NCBI RefSeq assembly: GCF_036898095.1
Contig: NC_090746.1
Coordinates: 53,597,907-53,661,906 of the forward strand
DNA length: 64,000 nucleotides
Source of the DNA: Palaemon carinicauda
Lineage: Eukaryota > Arthropoda > Malacostraca > Decapoda > Palaemonidae
Direction of reading: 5' to 3'
Below are positions 39,252 to 49,991 of this stretch, piece by piece (positions within the stretch are counted from its first letter, which is position 1; each line of letters begins with the position of its first letter). The position numbers and the translations under genes were made by a program. The notes under the pieces are model-generated. The model worked only from the letters and a program-made list of their open reading frames with translations, made no database searches and was not told where the DNA came from.

Positions 39252-41981
39252 ATGGCTAAAGCCTCATTTGACCCCCATTCTCTCTGTGTTGTATGCAGAG
39301 GTAAAGAGTGTGATTTAGGTGATCGCTGTGATGAATGTGTTTTACTGTCAGAGCATGAATGGATTGAGTTTGATAGGTACAGGTGTAAACTCAAAAGGGA
39401 TAGATTGAGGCGTAGTTCTTCTCGCTCATCTAGAGATATTTCCTCTTCCCATGTCATTAATCCTATTCCTTCACATGTAGTGGTAGATCCCGATCCCACT
39501 ATTGCAATTGCTAATGAACCATCACTAAAAGATATGCTAGTGGCAATTCAAGCTCTTGGCGCTGAATTTGAATCTTTGGCTGCAGACAGAATACAGTTGC
39601 TGTCCGATGTGCAACAATTGAAAGGTGAGAGTGCAAGTGCAAGTACAGTGAAGTTAAGTGCAGTGGAGGGTGTGCCTGCTCGTGTCTGTCGTCCTCCTAG
39701 TCCTAGACCTCTTCCAAGCTCCCCAACCCCTGGGAGAAGAAATGTCGAAAGGCGAAAGGAGACGAGAGGCTTTAATAGCAGACGTCCCCTCGAACGTACC
39801 TGTGGGCGCCTCCCAGGACGTTCGCCCTCACCAATGGAAAGGTGAGGTTAAGTGTTTTTCGTCGTCGTCGGATGACCCCTTGCCTAAAAGAGGCTGGAAG
39901 CTTGCTTCCAGACCTCTTAAAGGACCTCTGATAAGGGCTATCAACGTCCTGCTAGTTCAAGACCTGGATGTAGTCACGAGGATACTCCAGAGCCATTTGA
40001 AAGTCCTCCAATAAAACGTCCTTATAGAACGCTGGACGTTTCCAAGGATCCTTTTATGCAGTCGGGATCAGGCTTAACCTCATTCCAAGCTCCCAAGCAA
40101 CCTTCAGACTGGTTTTCGCCTTCTAGGCACTCTGTTCCATTTAGCGATGAGGAGAACGTTGTGATTTCATCACCGATTTCACAACGTTCGGATCCTAACT
40201 TTGTCATGCTTCAAGACTTGCAAAGCAGGCTCTCGTACTTTATGCAAACCTACCAGCATAGCGACAAATCTCATATCAGCACACGTGACAGTTTTGGTCG
40301 TGATCGAAACAGCGAACTAGGACGTGTTCTCGAACGCCCTCGTAATCGAGGATCTAAGCTTCCTGCTAGCCACTATGAACGTCCTTTAGGAAGTGATAGT
40401 GATCGTTCTCCTAAGTCCGCAGTCGACAGTTCTTTTATTGAACGTGAACGTTCTTACAAGAGCAAGGAGATCCTTCCTTCAGACAGTGTGCTCGAACGTT
40501 CTTTAAAGAAAGACGTCGGACGTCCTGTTAGACAGGTTATTAAACGTCCTTGCAAACGTGTTACCGAACGTCCTGAGAAACAGGCTGGTGATCGTTCTTC
40601 GAAAAAGTCTTTCGAACGTCCTTCGATACAGGCTCCTGGACTTCATACGAAACAGGCTGCCGATCGTCCTTCGGAACAGGCTGCTGAACGTCCTTACAAA
40701 CTGGCTGTCAAACGTCCCATAATTCAGGAAGTCTCTCTCTCCGCTAATTATTTTAGTGAACGTCCTTCAGGTCGTGTTTCCGAAAGGATAACAGTTGAAC
40801 GAGTCGCTGAACAACAAGCGGTTCATAGTACCGAACGCTTGTCAGGAGTTGACGGCAAGCGTTTTTCAGAATATGATCCTGATCGTCCTATCCTTTATCA
40901 TATTTCGGATGTTAGTTTGGATTACGATAATGAGACTCACTCTTTTCAAGACATCGATACAGTTCAAGTGCAGGAACTTCTTGTCTCCGATCGAGCTGAT
41001 CGTGAGCGTTCGGATGAGCCGCAAACGACACTGCCGCCTGATTCTATTCGCAATGAGCCTATTTCTATTGCTGTTGGCACTCAGGATATTTTTGAAAGAG
41101 AAACTTCTCTTAACCCTACTGCTCCCGAAGGAACGTTGCAAGAGAAGAAAGTAGAAGGCCAGCTTTCTCCTATGGAGTTCGATGTTGTTTCAGAAGACGA
41201 GGACTCAGTTTCTTTCCGTCATTCTGCCGATCTGAAAAAACTAATGAAAGTTTATACGGAAGAGTTCTCAGACTTTTTTGTGCCTGTGGCTCCACGTTCA
41301 CCTCCGTCTGAGTTTACTCTTGGGAAAGCCCGCTTTACTAAGATGGTATTATCGCGCTCGTCTAAGAGAGCTCTTAAATTGATGGGTGACTGGTTACAGT
41401 CTAAGAAAGCCTTAGGAAAGACAGCTTTTTCCTTTCCTCCGGCTAGACTGGCTTCGAGGTCGAGTATCTGGTACGAGACAGGAGAAGTTCTCGGCTTGGG
41501 GATTCCTGCCTCTGCCCAGGGAGATTTCTCAAACCTCGTAGACGCTGGGGATATCTCTGCCCTGGTCCATTTGATGTCGTGCATGGACAAAGCTTTGAGG
41601 GATGGATCTAACGAACTAGCAGCTCTATTTTCTGCAGGTATTCTTAAGAAAAGAGATCAACCTTGCTCTTTTCTTTCGCTGGGGGTTACTCCCTTCCAGA
41701 AGTCCGAGCTTTTGTATGCGCCTCTTTCTCCATTGCTGTTCCCACAAGAACTTATCAGGGAGATTTCTGCAGCCTTAGCTCAAAAGGCTACTCAGGATCT
41801 TGTCTCCAAGACAGCTAGAAAGGCTCTTCCTCCCTCATTTACCAGTCACAAGCCTAAGGAAGAAGCTTTTCCCAAGCTTTCCCAGCCCTTTCGAGGGAGA
41901 TCTTCCAGCAGGGGTAGTTCCAGACCTGATGCTAGAAGGAGTAAGAGAAGAGGCTTCAGAGCAGGGCGAAGCAGAGTCTGA
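39252..41981 (+). pseudogene. DIRS-2 ORF1, Gag-like protein with Cys module, frameshifted
   Basis: The start MAKASFDPHSLC is directly followed by the Cys module C12-x2-C15-RG-x2-C20-x5-C26-x-E-C29 and a basic RS-like stretch (RLRRSSSRSSRD). The frame runs to a stop at 39843. Similarity shifts to another frame between about 39700 and 39940 (WKGEVKCFSSSSDDPLPKRG) and then returns to the first frame, which is open for 641 residues (40056-41981). So two compensating frameshifts break the gene. Residues encoded at 40480-40740 are a tandem repeat of ERPxxQA-type units. The end is the Arg/Ser-rich tail RGRSSSRGSSRPDARRSKRR, as in DIRS-1 Gag. Confidence 0.82.
40480..40745 (+). repeat. Degenerate 30-bp coding tandem repeat in DIRS-2 gag
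   Basis: Units of about 10 codons such as ERPEKQAGDRSSKKSF, ERPSIQAPG, DRPSEQAAERPYKLAVKRP recur, with GAACGTCCT as the most constant word. It is in frame, so the protein keeps its frame whatever the copy number. Confidence 0.8.
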
Positions 41982-41984
41982 CTG

Positions 41985-42893
41985 CTTTTGCCTTCAGGCA
42001 GTAGGTGCCAGACTACTCAAATTCTGGCAAGCGTGGGAGAAGAGAGGAGCAGATCAGTGGTCTCTCCAGATCTTGAAGGAGGGTTACAAGATCCCCTTTC
42101 AAGGGAGCCCTCCTCTGGTCTTAGTTCCTGTGGATCTCTCTCCCAGATACAGAGAGGAGGCAAAGAGACAAGCTCTATCGAACCAAGTATCTCTTTATGT
42201 TAGAAAAGGGGGCCATAGAGAAGGTACAGGATATTTGTTCACCGGGTTTCTACAACCGTCTATTCCTGGTACCCAAGAACTTGGGGGGATGGCGTCCAGT
42301 TCTGGACGTGAGTGCACTGATCAAGTTCATCATGAAAACGAAGTTTTCTATGGAGACTTCGAAGTCAGTGCTAGCAGCAGTAAGGAAGGGCGACTGGATG
42401 GTCTCATTAGACCTTCAGGACGCCTACTTCCACATCCCTATCCATCCGAGCTTCAGACCTTACCTAAGGTTCATCTTCATGGGAGATGTCTTCCAATTCA
42501 GAGCCCTATGCTTCGGCCTTCGCACAGCACCTCAGATCTTTACGAAGCTCATGCTAAATGTGGCAAAGATCCTCCATTCAAGGGGCATAAAAGCCTCCCT
42601 GTATCTCGACGACTGGCTTCTCAGAGCGCACTCTTAACAATCACTGCCTGAAGGATCTTCAGACAACTTTGGACCTTGCGAAAGAACTGGGTCTCCTTGT
42701 AAACAAGGAAAAGTCTCTCTTGGTTCCATCTCAAGAGATTTTATATTTGGGGATGACGATACGGAGTCAGATTTTTCGGGCTTTCCCGTCTCCCTTAAGG
42801 ATAGAGCAAGCCAAGTTGAAACTAAGATCGTTTTGAAGCAAGAAAGTATGCTCAGCAAGGAAGTGGACGAGTCTTGTAGGAACCCTCTCCTCC
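41985..42893 (+). pseudogene. DIRS-2 reverse transcriptase, broken
   Basis: Domain order matches DIRS-1: LLKFWQAWEKRGADQWSLQ, LKEGYKIPFQ, then after a one-base shift near 42190 MLEKGAIEKV, GGWRPVLDVSALIKF, SLDLQDAYFHIPIH (first catalytic Asp), LCFGLRTAPQIFTKL and SLYLDDWLLRAHS (catalytic Asp-Asp, about 42598-42637). Another one-base shift at about 42637 leads to HCLKDLQTTLDLAKELGLLV and LYLGMTIRSQ. A stop follows at about 42834 before SARKWTSLVGTLSSLEQFVPLGR. Catalytic residues are intact, but the frame has three lesions. Confidence 0.87.
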
Positions 42894-44069
42894 TTGGAAC
42901 AATTTGTTCCACTAGGAAGACTGAATCTTCGTCCTCTCCAATTCTATCTCAACAGCTATTGGGACAAGGAGAGGGACTTAGAAACGATGTCCATTCCTAT
43001 CACGAACCCCATCAAGGACTGCCTTCGGTGGTGGGAAGAACCAAACAAGTTCCAGGAAAGTCTCGACTTATCAGTAAAGAGCCCGGACCTTGTGTTATGC
43101 TCCGACGCCTCGGACACAGGATGGGGAGCAACCCTAAACAAGTTAGAAGTCTCGGGACTATGGTCAGAGATCCAAAAATCCTTGCATATAAACCACAAGG
43201 AGTTGTTAGCAGTTCTATTAGCCCTCAAAAGTTTCGAGGATTTAGTCACCAACAAAGTGGTTCAGGTCAATGCGGACAACATGACAGCATTGGCATACAT
43301 CTCAAAGCAAGGGAGAACACACTCGATATCTCTGTACGAGACGTCAAAGAATCTCCTTGTGTGGGCAAGAGAGAGGAACGTTATACTGCTGACAAGATTC
43401 ATTCAAGGGGAGAAAAACGTAATGGCAGACAGCTTCAGAAGACGAGGTCAGATCCTTCCAACAGAGTTGACTTTCAACCTTCATGTGTGCAAGAGCCTGT
43501 GGCGTCTTTGGGGTCCCCCATGCATAGATCTCTTCGCAAACTCGAAGACAAAGAGGTTAGAGGCGTATTGCTCGAAGACAAAGAGGTTAGAGGCATATTG
43601 CTCCCTTGTTCCGGATCCAGAAGCAGTCCACATAGACGCGTTTCTTTTGGACTGGTCCAATCTAGATCTGTACGCCTTCCCACCATACAAGATCCTGTAC
43701 AAAGTAGTTCAGAAATTTGTAACATCCAAAGGAACCAGGATTACCCTAGTGGCTCCCTATTGGCCGTCAAGAGAATGGTTCACAGAGGTACTGGAATGGG
43801 TGATAGACACTCCAAGAATACTTCCATTAAGATTAGATCTACTCAGACAACTCCAATTGGAAAGATTCCATCAAAATCTCCACGCTCTTCAGCTGACTGC
43901 CTTCAGACTATCGAAAGACTCACTAGATCTAGAGGCTTTTCGAAGAAGGCAGCTCAAGCCATTGCAAGAGCAAGAAGAACTTCGACTATCAAAGTCTATC
44001 AATCTAAGTGGCAGGTTTTTAGAGAGTGTTGTAGAATCAACTCTCTTTCCTCATCCAGTACCTCTGTAG
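42894..44069 (+). CDS. DIRS-2 RNase H and methyltransferase-like domain
   Basis: An open frame continuing the RT: LGRLNLRPLQFYLNSYW, then RNase H motifs LCSDASDTGWGA (Asp), SLHINHKELLAVLLALK (Glu), VNADNMTALAYISKQG (Asp) and KNVMADSFRRRG, where the usual DxLSR has become DSFRR. The methyltransferase-like domain follows: CIDLFANSKTKRLEAYCS, VPDPEAVHIDAFLLDW, LYAFPPYKI, LVAPYWPSREWFTEV. A 30-bp duplication at 43541-43600 repeats SKTKRLEAYC twice in frame. The end overlaps the recombinase frame. It is not an independent gene, since the true start is in the RT. Confidence 0.85.
   Translation: MEQFVPLGRLNLRPLQFYLNSYWDKERDLETMSIPITNPIKDCLRWWEEPNKFQESLDLSVKSPDLVLCSDASDTGWGATLNKLEVSGLWSEIQKSLHINHKELLAVLLALKSFEDLVTNKVVQVNADNMTALAYISKQGRTHSISLYETSKNLLVWARERNVILLTRFIQGEKNVMADSFRRRGQILPTELTFNLHVCKSLWRLWGPPCIDLFANSKTKRLEAYCSKTKRLEAYCSLVPDPEAVHIDAFLLDWSNLDLYAFPPYKILYKVVQKFVTSKGTRITLVAPYWPSREWFTEVLEWVIDTPRILPLRLDLLRQLQLERFHQNLHALQLTAFRLSKDSLDLEAFRRRQLKPLQEQEELRLSKSINLSGRFLESVVESTLFPHPVPL
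43541..43600 (+). repeat. 30-bp in-frame tandem duplication in DIRS-2
   Basis: Two 30-bp units beginning CTCGAAGACAAAGAGGTTAG at 43541 and 43571 differ at one base. Other DIRS copies have the segment once. Confidence 0.95.
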
Positions 44070-44644
44070 CTCAAATTGCGGATTTCCTGCTATATCTTCG
44101 AAGGAAGTGCAATTTTTCCCCCTCTACTATTAAAGGCTATAGGAGTATGTTAGCTACTGTGTTTAGGCATAGAAACCTTGATCTGCAAGAACTTCTCAAG
44201 TCTTTCGAGACTACAAAACAACGAAACCAAGATTCTCCAGCCTGGAATTTGGATATTGTTTTGAAGTATCTTATGAGCGACAGGTTTGAGCCACTGGGTT
44301 CAACTTCTATGAAAGACCTTACTATGAAGACTTTATTTTTGGTCAGTCTTTCAACAGCCAAAAGAGTGAGTGAAATTCATGCGTTTAGCAAAAACGTTGG
44401 GTTTCGTAATGGTAAAGCTGTCTGTGCCTTACAATTAGGCTTTCTTGCCAAAAATGAATGCCCTTCTCAGCCTTGGACCAAAGCATTCGAGATTCCAAAT
44501 CTTACGGATCTGGTTGGAGAAGAGGTAGAAAGAGTCTTATGCCCAGTAAGAGCTCTGAGATGCTACTTGGATAGAACAAAAGATTTACGAGGCAAGTCTG
44601 AATCTTTATGGTGCTCAGTCAAAAAACGGATTTTGAGCAAGTGA
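43795..44644 (+). pseudogene. DIRS-2 tyrosine recombinase, N-terminal part, cut by DIRS-5
   Basis: The frame is open from 42833, and recombinase sequence begins near 43890: LQTIERLTRSRGFSKKAAQ, TIKVYQSKWQVFRE, AQIADFLLYLRRK and TIKGYRSMLATVF. The catalytic part starts with the first Arg in STAKRVSEIHAFS. The element-derived frame ends at about 44621 within LWCSVKK, exactly at the left end of DIRS-5, and the next codons to the stop at 44644 belong to DIRS-5. The C-terminal piece is at 52527-52850 in the matching phase. Confidence 0.9.
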
Positions 44645-45010
44645 AAAATCTATTTTTGGGTGAAAGAGCCATGTCGTCCTGATGGAAGTTCCTTCATAAG
44701 TAGCTTCCTAGGTTATATGTGACTACAGTGATATATCCCAGAGAATTTACCGAAGGTATCCAGAATTCTAACTCCTGGAGCGAATATCCCTTAAAAATTC
44801 ACAAAGGGATATCGCGTAAGGACGTATCTTGACACATCTCACAGCTATTTACACCCCAAATAGCGATTTTCACTTCGAGAGGGAAAGGTGGCAAGAAAAT
44901 AGGAGAATCGTTAAAAATGTAAAGACTTGATTCTCCTAATGTACTGTAAATAGTTCGCCCAATCGCCACTGCGAGGCGCCACCTAAGCCATTCTTTGTAG
45001 CTTCGTAGGT
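44640..45010 (+). repeat. DIRS-5 terminal repeat (element right end)
   Basis: Includes CATGTCGTCCTGATGGAAGT, GGTTATATGTGACTACAGTG, AGATGTGTCAAGATACGTCC in inverse, and GGCGCCACCTAAGCCATTCT. All are found inverted at 52185-52520 with a few differences. Confidence 0.9.
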
Positions 45011-45059
45011 GTTGCAGATACAGTACCAAAGGGAGGGATTCATATCCTTTTACTAAAGG

Positions 45060-45150
45060 AGGGTGGGTCCATCAGGACAACATGGCTCTTTCACCCAAAA
45101 ATAGATTTTTCACTTAGCTCAAAATCCGTTTTTTGGGCTTAGGCTATGTC
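45060..45150 (+). repeat. DIRS-5 internal complementary region
   Basis: GGTCCATCAGGACAACATGG..CCCAAAAATAGATTTTTCACTTAGCTCAAAATCCG is the reverse complement of the element end at 44622-44685. It continues with TTTTTTGGGCTTAGGCTATGTCGTGCTGATGGAAG, the reverse complement of the other end (52493-52527). The two ends overlap in the T run, which equals the AAAAA at the insertion site. Confidence 0.9.
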
Positions 45151-46005
45151 GTGCTGATGGAAGTTTACCAGAGCATTAATGTATCTGTGGATTTATAATA
45201 GTGCCGTTATCTCGAATTAACTATTTTCTATCTGGTCGCCAAGACCAAAGACACTTGATGTTACCATAATACATCAATCAACTGAGCATACCAAATGCCA
45301 GCTCTTCCTGCCCCCTACAGGGAAAAGTCTATATAGACTCTAGGAAAAAACCTGAAAATTGTGAGTTCAAAGAACAATTAGCAAGCAGAAGTATATTGTG
45401 TCCTTATATACGTAAAGCATAGTTTGTACTAATAGGTAATGAATAGAATACTGTACCTCCCAGGTCCGGATCTAGACAGATGGGTTTATGTTCACGTAGG
45501 GATCATAAAACAGTAAAATAGACATAGTACAACCAAACTTACCTGTTTGCATAAAAGAGAAGACATTAGCCTTACAAAGTCCTAAGAAGATCAAAGATGC
45601 TCTGATATACATGATCTATAAAATCTTGAGGCGAAAGAGACGCAAAGATTCCTTCTATTGTTTATTTACAAGAAACACAGAAATCATGATAGGAATTAAT
45701 ATATTTATGCTAAACATATTGCATAAAAAAAGCATAACAGTAATAACAAAAATGAATAAGTTTCATCTGAAAGAGAAACAAAAGCCACTCAAAGAAATAA
45801 AATATTTCACTGCATAATGTTATTACCAGGAACACTAGCATATAAAATACTGGCACTTGTGTCAAATTATTATGCATTAGGTCACCTAGTTAGATAAAAC
45901 AGTTCATAGTGTCTTTAACAACACAATACTTATCATGATATACCTAAATCTATCATGTACACCCTTCACTAAAAGTCCCTATTAGTGCACTGTCCTTTGC
46001 AGTAA
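45151..46005 (-). other. DIRS-5 3' non-coding segment
   Basis: AT-rich with no supported gene. It lies between the recombinase stop and the internal complementary region. Confidence 0.55.
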
Positions 46006-46464
46006 TCAAGCAGCAAGTTTTATTACACTACCTGCAGCTACCACATGAAGCTTGATATCTTGTAATTGCTTCGCGTAGTGCTTAAAGAATACTCTGGAAG
46101 ACTTCCAACCAGTATAGGCACGCAGGTTTTCAAACGACATAGTCTGAAAGAAGTTTAGAGACGAGGCAACTTTTCTCGGATCGTGACCTGCGGGTGTACT
46201 GTCAGGATCCGCTCTGCGAATAAAGTAAGTGATTTTCGCCCTTATCTGTTTCATGGATAACGTCGAACCAGAAGTCTCTCCCCTGAAAAGCTGACCTCCC
46301 TTAAAGTCTGAAGTTCTAGTTCTGTTATCAGAGGGAACCAGACACTGCCTGGCCACTTGTGGGCCACTATCGCTGCCCTCCCCCGAAAGGATCTCAATTT
46401 GTCGAGGGCTTTCAACAACAGGTTGGTTGGTGGGAACAGGTAAATCCTGGACCATCTGTTCCAA
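46006..46464 (-). pseudogene. DIRS-5 tyrosine recombinase, C-terminal remnant
   Basis: Only the last part of the recombinase remains. LFRGETSGSTLSMKQIRAKI leads into AGHDPRKVASSLNFF (His-x-x-Arg) and TGWKSSRVFFKHYAKQLQD, with the Trp and the nucleophilic Tyr. The N-terminal core-binding half and the first catalytic Arg are absent. The frame upstream overlaps the methyltransferase-like end and is not recombinase, so an internal deletion of most of the gene is likely. With this lesion the element could only move with a recombinase from another copy. The open frame ends at a stop at 46006. Confidence 0.8.
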
Positions 46465-46952
46465 TCCACGGACATCGCGTCCGTTGCTTCCGCTAGAGGA
46501 TCCTCGTACGGGGCAACATACCGGGATAGTTTTTTGTTGTCACTCGTTGCGAAGAGATCTACTTGCAGTCCTGGGACTTTGTTCAATATGAAGGAGAATG
46601 ATCCTGCATCTAGGGACCATTCGGACTCTATCGGGTTGATCCTGGATAGAGCATCCGCTGTCACATTGCGGAATCCTTGGAGGTGGACTGCTGTCAAGTG
46701 CCACTTCATCTTCTTGGATAGATGAAAGATGGCCAACATCACTTGATTTAATTGAGGCGATCTTAAGCCCTGTCGATTTATGCATCTCATTATGACTTCG
46801 CTGTCTAAAACCAGGCGAATGTGGATTGAGCAGCGAAGTCTCAGTTTCTTCAGAGATAGAAAAACTGCCATGGCTTCCAGAAAGTTTATGTGGAAGGACT
46901 TGAAGAGTGGAGACCAGGTTCCCTGCACCTTCCGACGATGAGTGTGACCTCC
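46251..46952 (-). pseudogene. DIRS-5 RNase H and methyltransferase-like domain
   Basis: This follows the RT in the same frame after one nonsense codon (TAG at 46953-46955, where related copies suggest Trp in GWGGH). Motifs are FKSFHINFLEAMAVFLSLK (Glu), LVLDSEVIMRCINRQG (Asp) and FRNVTADALSRI (last Asp), then the methyltransferase-like domain LQVDLFATSDNKKLSRY, YEDPLAEATDAMSVDW, IYLFPPTNLLLKAL, AIVAHKWPGSVWFPL. The frame ends at 46251, overlapping the recombinase remnant. The only lesion is the TAG, so this half could be expressed only by readthrough. Confidence 0.85.
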
Positions 46953-46955
46953 CTA

Positions 46956-48077
46956 ACCTTCCTTCGAGGCATCCGTGTGAACGGTGACTGCTGGTGGAGG
47001 TGGTTGCAAGGGTACCTTTCTTCTTAGGTTCTTTGCTTCCGACCATGGCTTGAGAATGGATCGCAGACGATTTGGGAATGGTCTTCGTAGATCTCTTCGA
47101 TCGTTGTAAGCATATTTTCTCCAGACTCCTGATGCATCTTTTAACTGCACTCTCAAAAGTGGGTCCGTCAAAGAGGCAAACTGGAGAGACCCCAACACTC
47201 TCTCCTGTTGTCTTCTTGATATTCTTCGAGATTGAAGAAGATTTTTGACAGACCTTGCTATCTCCCTCCTCTTTGCTGTGGGCAAAGAGAGGCAATGTGA
47301 CTGTAGGTCCCAGTGAACTCCCAGCCACTGGAACCTTTGAGCAAGAGAAAGACGAGACTTTTTCAGGTTGATCTTGAACCCTAGGAATTGAATCACTTTT
47401 CTGGAGGCTTGCATGCATTCTTCTTTGGATGTTGCCCACACCAGCCAATCATCGAGGTAGGCCATCACCTGGACACCCTTGAGGTGTAGTTGTCGAATGA
47501 CTGCGTTCACAAGCTTTGTGAATATTCTTGGAGCAATGTTCAGACCGAAGGGCATGGCTCTGAAAACGTATTTTCTTTTCTGGAGCTTGAACCCTAGGTA
47601 GGGGGAAACTTGACGGTTGATTGGCTCATGCCAGTAAGCATCCGTCATGTCTATGGAGACTGTGTATGCCCGTTTGGGCAGAAGGGTCCTTATGTGCTGA
47701 AGCGTCAGCATTCTGAACTTGTTGTTCACAATGAACTTGTTGAGTGGTGATAAGTCCAGAATGACTCTGAGCTTTTCCGAATCCTTCTTCAGAACACAGA
47801 ATAGCCTTCCTTGGAATTTGATGGACTTTGCTTTCCTTATGACTCTCTTGTCCAGTAGTTCTTGAACGTATTCTTCCAGAACTGGGGTTGATGGTTGGAA
47901 GAATTGAGGAAAGCTTGGTGGGGTTGAGTTCCAACCCCAGCCCAGTCCTTTCTTGATCAGGCTGTGGGCCCAAGGATCGAAGGTCCACCAATCCTGAAAA
48001 TGGAGAAGTCTCCCTCCTACCGGCAGCATCTCACTTGGAGTGCTGACTGGAGGATTTACCTCCTTGGCCACGACCAC
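46956..48077 (-). CDS. DIRS-5 reverse transcriptase
   Basis: A 374-residue open frame. FQDWWTFDPWAHSLIKKGLG opens the conserved part, followed by LDKRVIRKA, FCVLKKDSEKLRVILDLSPLNKF, TVSIDMTDAYWHEPINR (first catalytic Asp; DAYWH instead of DAYFQI), RAMPFGLNIAPRIFTKL and VMAYLDDWLVWATS (catalytic Asp-Asp). FLGFKINLKKSRL, the connection domain LGSLQFASLTDPLLRVQLK, and the first RNase H Asp in VTVHTDASKEG follow before the TAG at 46953. It overlaps the Gag end by about 47 nt. The SxDMTDAYWHxPI and RAMPFGLNIAP variants place it apart from DIRS-1 to 4. The first in-frame Met (48077) may not be the true start. Confidence 0.88.
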
Positions 48078-49443
48078 CTCTGTTGCCCCGGCCTCTGAAG
48101 GGGCGCCTAGAGGAACCCCGAAAGGAACCTCGAGACTTTGGCTTGAAAGTAGTAGCCTGCCTTTCGTAAACTAGGGTGAACACTGGCGACTGAGATGCCA
48201 GAGTTTGGGGCACCAGTTGAAAGATGGTGGTGGGTTGTGCCACCGTCTGGGGCACCGTGGCCATGGGAAGCTGTTGCTGCTTTGGCCGAGAGGGCAAGCG
48301 AGGTCGTTTAGACTTGTTCTTCGGCTGGGGACCCTCGTCAGCTGAAGATTTCCGTTTTGAAGATAAGCCCCACTTGGAAAGGAGATTTCTATTTTCCGAG
48401 GCAGCTTTGTCTACAACCTCCTTGACCCCTTCACTCGGGAAGAGGTCTTTTCCCCAGATGTTAGAAGCTATCAGCTTCCTAGGTTCGTGTTTAACGGAAG
48501 CGGAAGCAAACACGAACTCCCTACAGGCCCTTCTGGCCTTGATGAAGTTGTACAGGTCCTTCGTTACCGTAGCCAAGTGAGCCTTGGCGAAGACCATGTA
48601 CATATCCGGGGTATCAGGGATACTAGCCATCGTCTCTAGCCCTGTTTGGAGAGACATGGAAGCAGCCAGGCGTTCCTTAGTCTCGTGTTCTCTCTTTAAG
48701 AGAAAATCTGTCAGCTTTGGGAGATCTTCGTTGAACTGATGTCCAGCGATATCGGCCTCCAGCTTCCCGACTGTGAAGGTGACATGTATATCCTTCCAGT
48801 CCTTGTCGTCTGATGGGAAAGCAAGGGAGAAAGGCTTGCTTTCTTCTAATGTGGGGCAAGGCTTCCCTGCCTCCACGGCCTTCAGAGCTGCTTTGAACCT
48901 TTTATCCATAAAGGGAAAAGCGCGTTGGGGGTCAGCAACAAACGATGGGTGTTTTTTGCTAAGAGCCGGCACCTTCGAACTAGTGAAAGACCTCTCTTTC
49001 AAAGTTTTAGAAAATAAGGCTTGTGCTTTAGCAAGCTCAAGGACAATTGTCTCCTTGGGCTCCGTCTCTTCTTTAGACGCTGGTTCATTTCTGAGGCGGA
49101 CGTAACAGTCCGGATAGGCCCCTCTGCTGGGCCAGAACTCGATTTCCTCCACTGGTACCGTGCCCAGTTTCTCCGAGAGGAAAATTTTGCCTGCTGACAT
49201 AGGCATATGCTCTGCGTACCTCCAAGTGTTAACGTCAGAGAAAACGGGAAGGCCCTTCACGTTCAGCTTCTTCGGGGTCAAACGTGAAGACACCAACTGC
49301 TCAATCTCTGTCCGAAAGGTGGCTTCCTTCTCGGACGACCTCTTCTGTAGGTCCTGCACCATGGAGATCAAGGAGTGAAGAGTGCTCGTGATCGAATCGA
49401 GCTGAGGTGGTTGAGAGGAAGTTAATGGTGCCGGATCGGCCAC
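48031..49443 (-). pseudogene. DIRS-5 Gag, C-terminal part
   Basis: An open frame of 470 residues continuing Gag after a frameshift in a run of nine C (49493-49501 on the + strand G strand). A tenth base would restore the frame with the upstream piece. It contains PPQLDSITSTLHSLISMVQDL (possible coiled coil), KLNVKGLPVFSDVNTWRYAE, a helical mid-region (CREFVFASASVKHEPRKL, NIWGKDLFP), a basic stretch (KNKSKRPRLPSRPK), and an Arg/Gly tail (RGSFRGSSRRPFRGRGNRGG). The RG-rich end is a likely RNA-binding element. Related sequence is absent from the other DIRS Gags here apart from the Arg-rich tail. Confidence 0.8.
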
Positions 49444-49463
49444 TACAGCTGAAGAAACCGAAG

Positions 49464-49991
49464 CTACTTCGGCAATCTCAACATTCTCTTCAGGGGGGGG
49501 GCAACTGCCTCCTGATCCAACTCTTCCATGAGGAGATTCTTCTCCGTCTCCTCGGAGACGACAGACATGTTGTCGTCCAAATGGATACCCTCCGATGTAT
49601 CCGCAACGTCAGGTTCCTGGGTCTGCTGGACCTGAAGTTGAACCAAGGGGATCTCAGGTTTCGTCTGGGGAATAATTGCATCATCATGAGCTCTGGGGAA
49701 GAGACAGTCCCTCATCCTAGCATTAGGAAGGTATGGGCCCGAAGCATTTTTTTGAAAACCCCTGACCCATTTACGCAGCGTATCCCTAGCTGCATCCCTA
49801 GACTCTAGAGTCTTTTGTTCATCAAAAGCCTCCTTTACCAAACTTTCACAAATGGCACATACCTGCGGGTCCCAATACTTGAGAACCCCTTTGGTGATAG
49901 AACAGCGAGCGTGAGCCCTGCACACTCCATGTCCGCAAAAGCTCTTGCTACGGACTCTACAAAAGTTGTTCCCGCACTCGGGATGCTCCTC
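49464..49991 (-). pseudogene. DIRS-5 Gag, N-terminal Cys-rich exon
   Basis: It reads EEHPECGNNFCRVRSK, FCGHGVCRAHARCSITKG, YWDPQVCAICESLVKEAFD, a Cys/His-rich module, then SRDAARDTLRKWVRGFQKN and an acidic/Pro segment ending at the C-run frameshift near 49495. I begin the exon at 49991 because CTTTCTTTACAG lies immediately before GAGGAGCAT on the minus strand, a strong splice acceptor. The open frame extends to 50042 with a Met (MKSEDFT), but those extra residues look like translated intron. The upstream coding exon was not identified. Confidence 0.65.
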
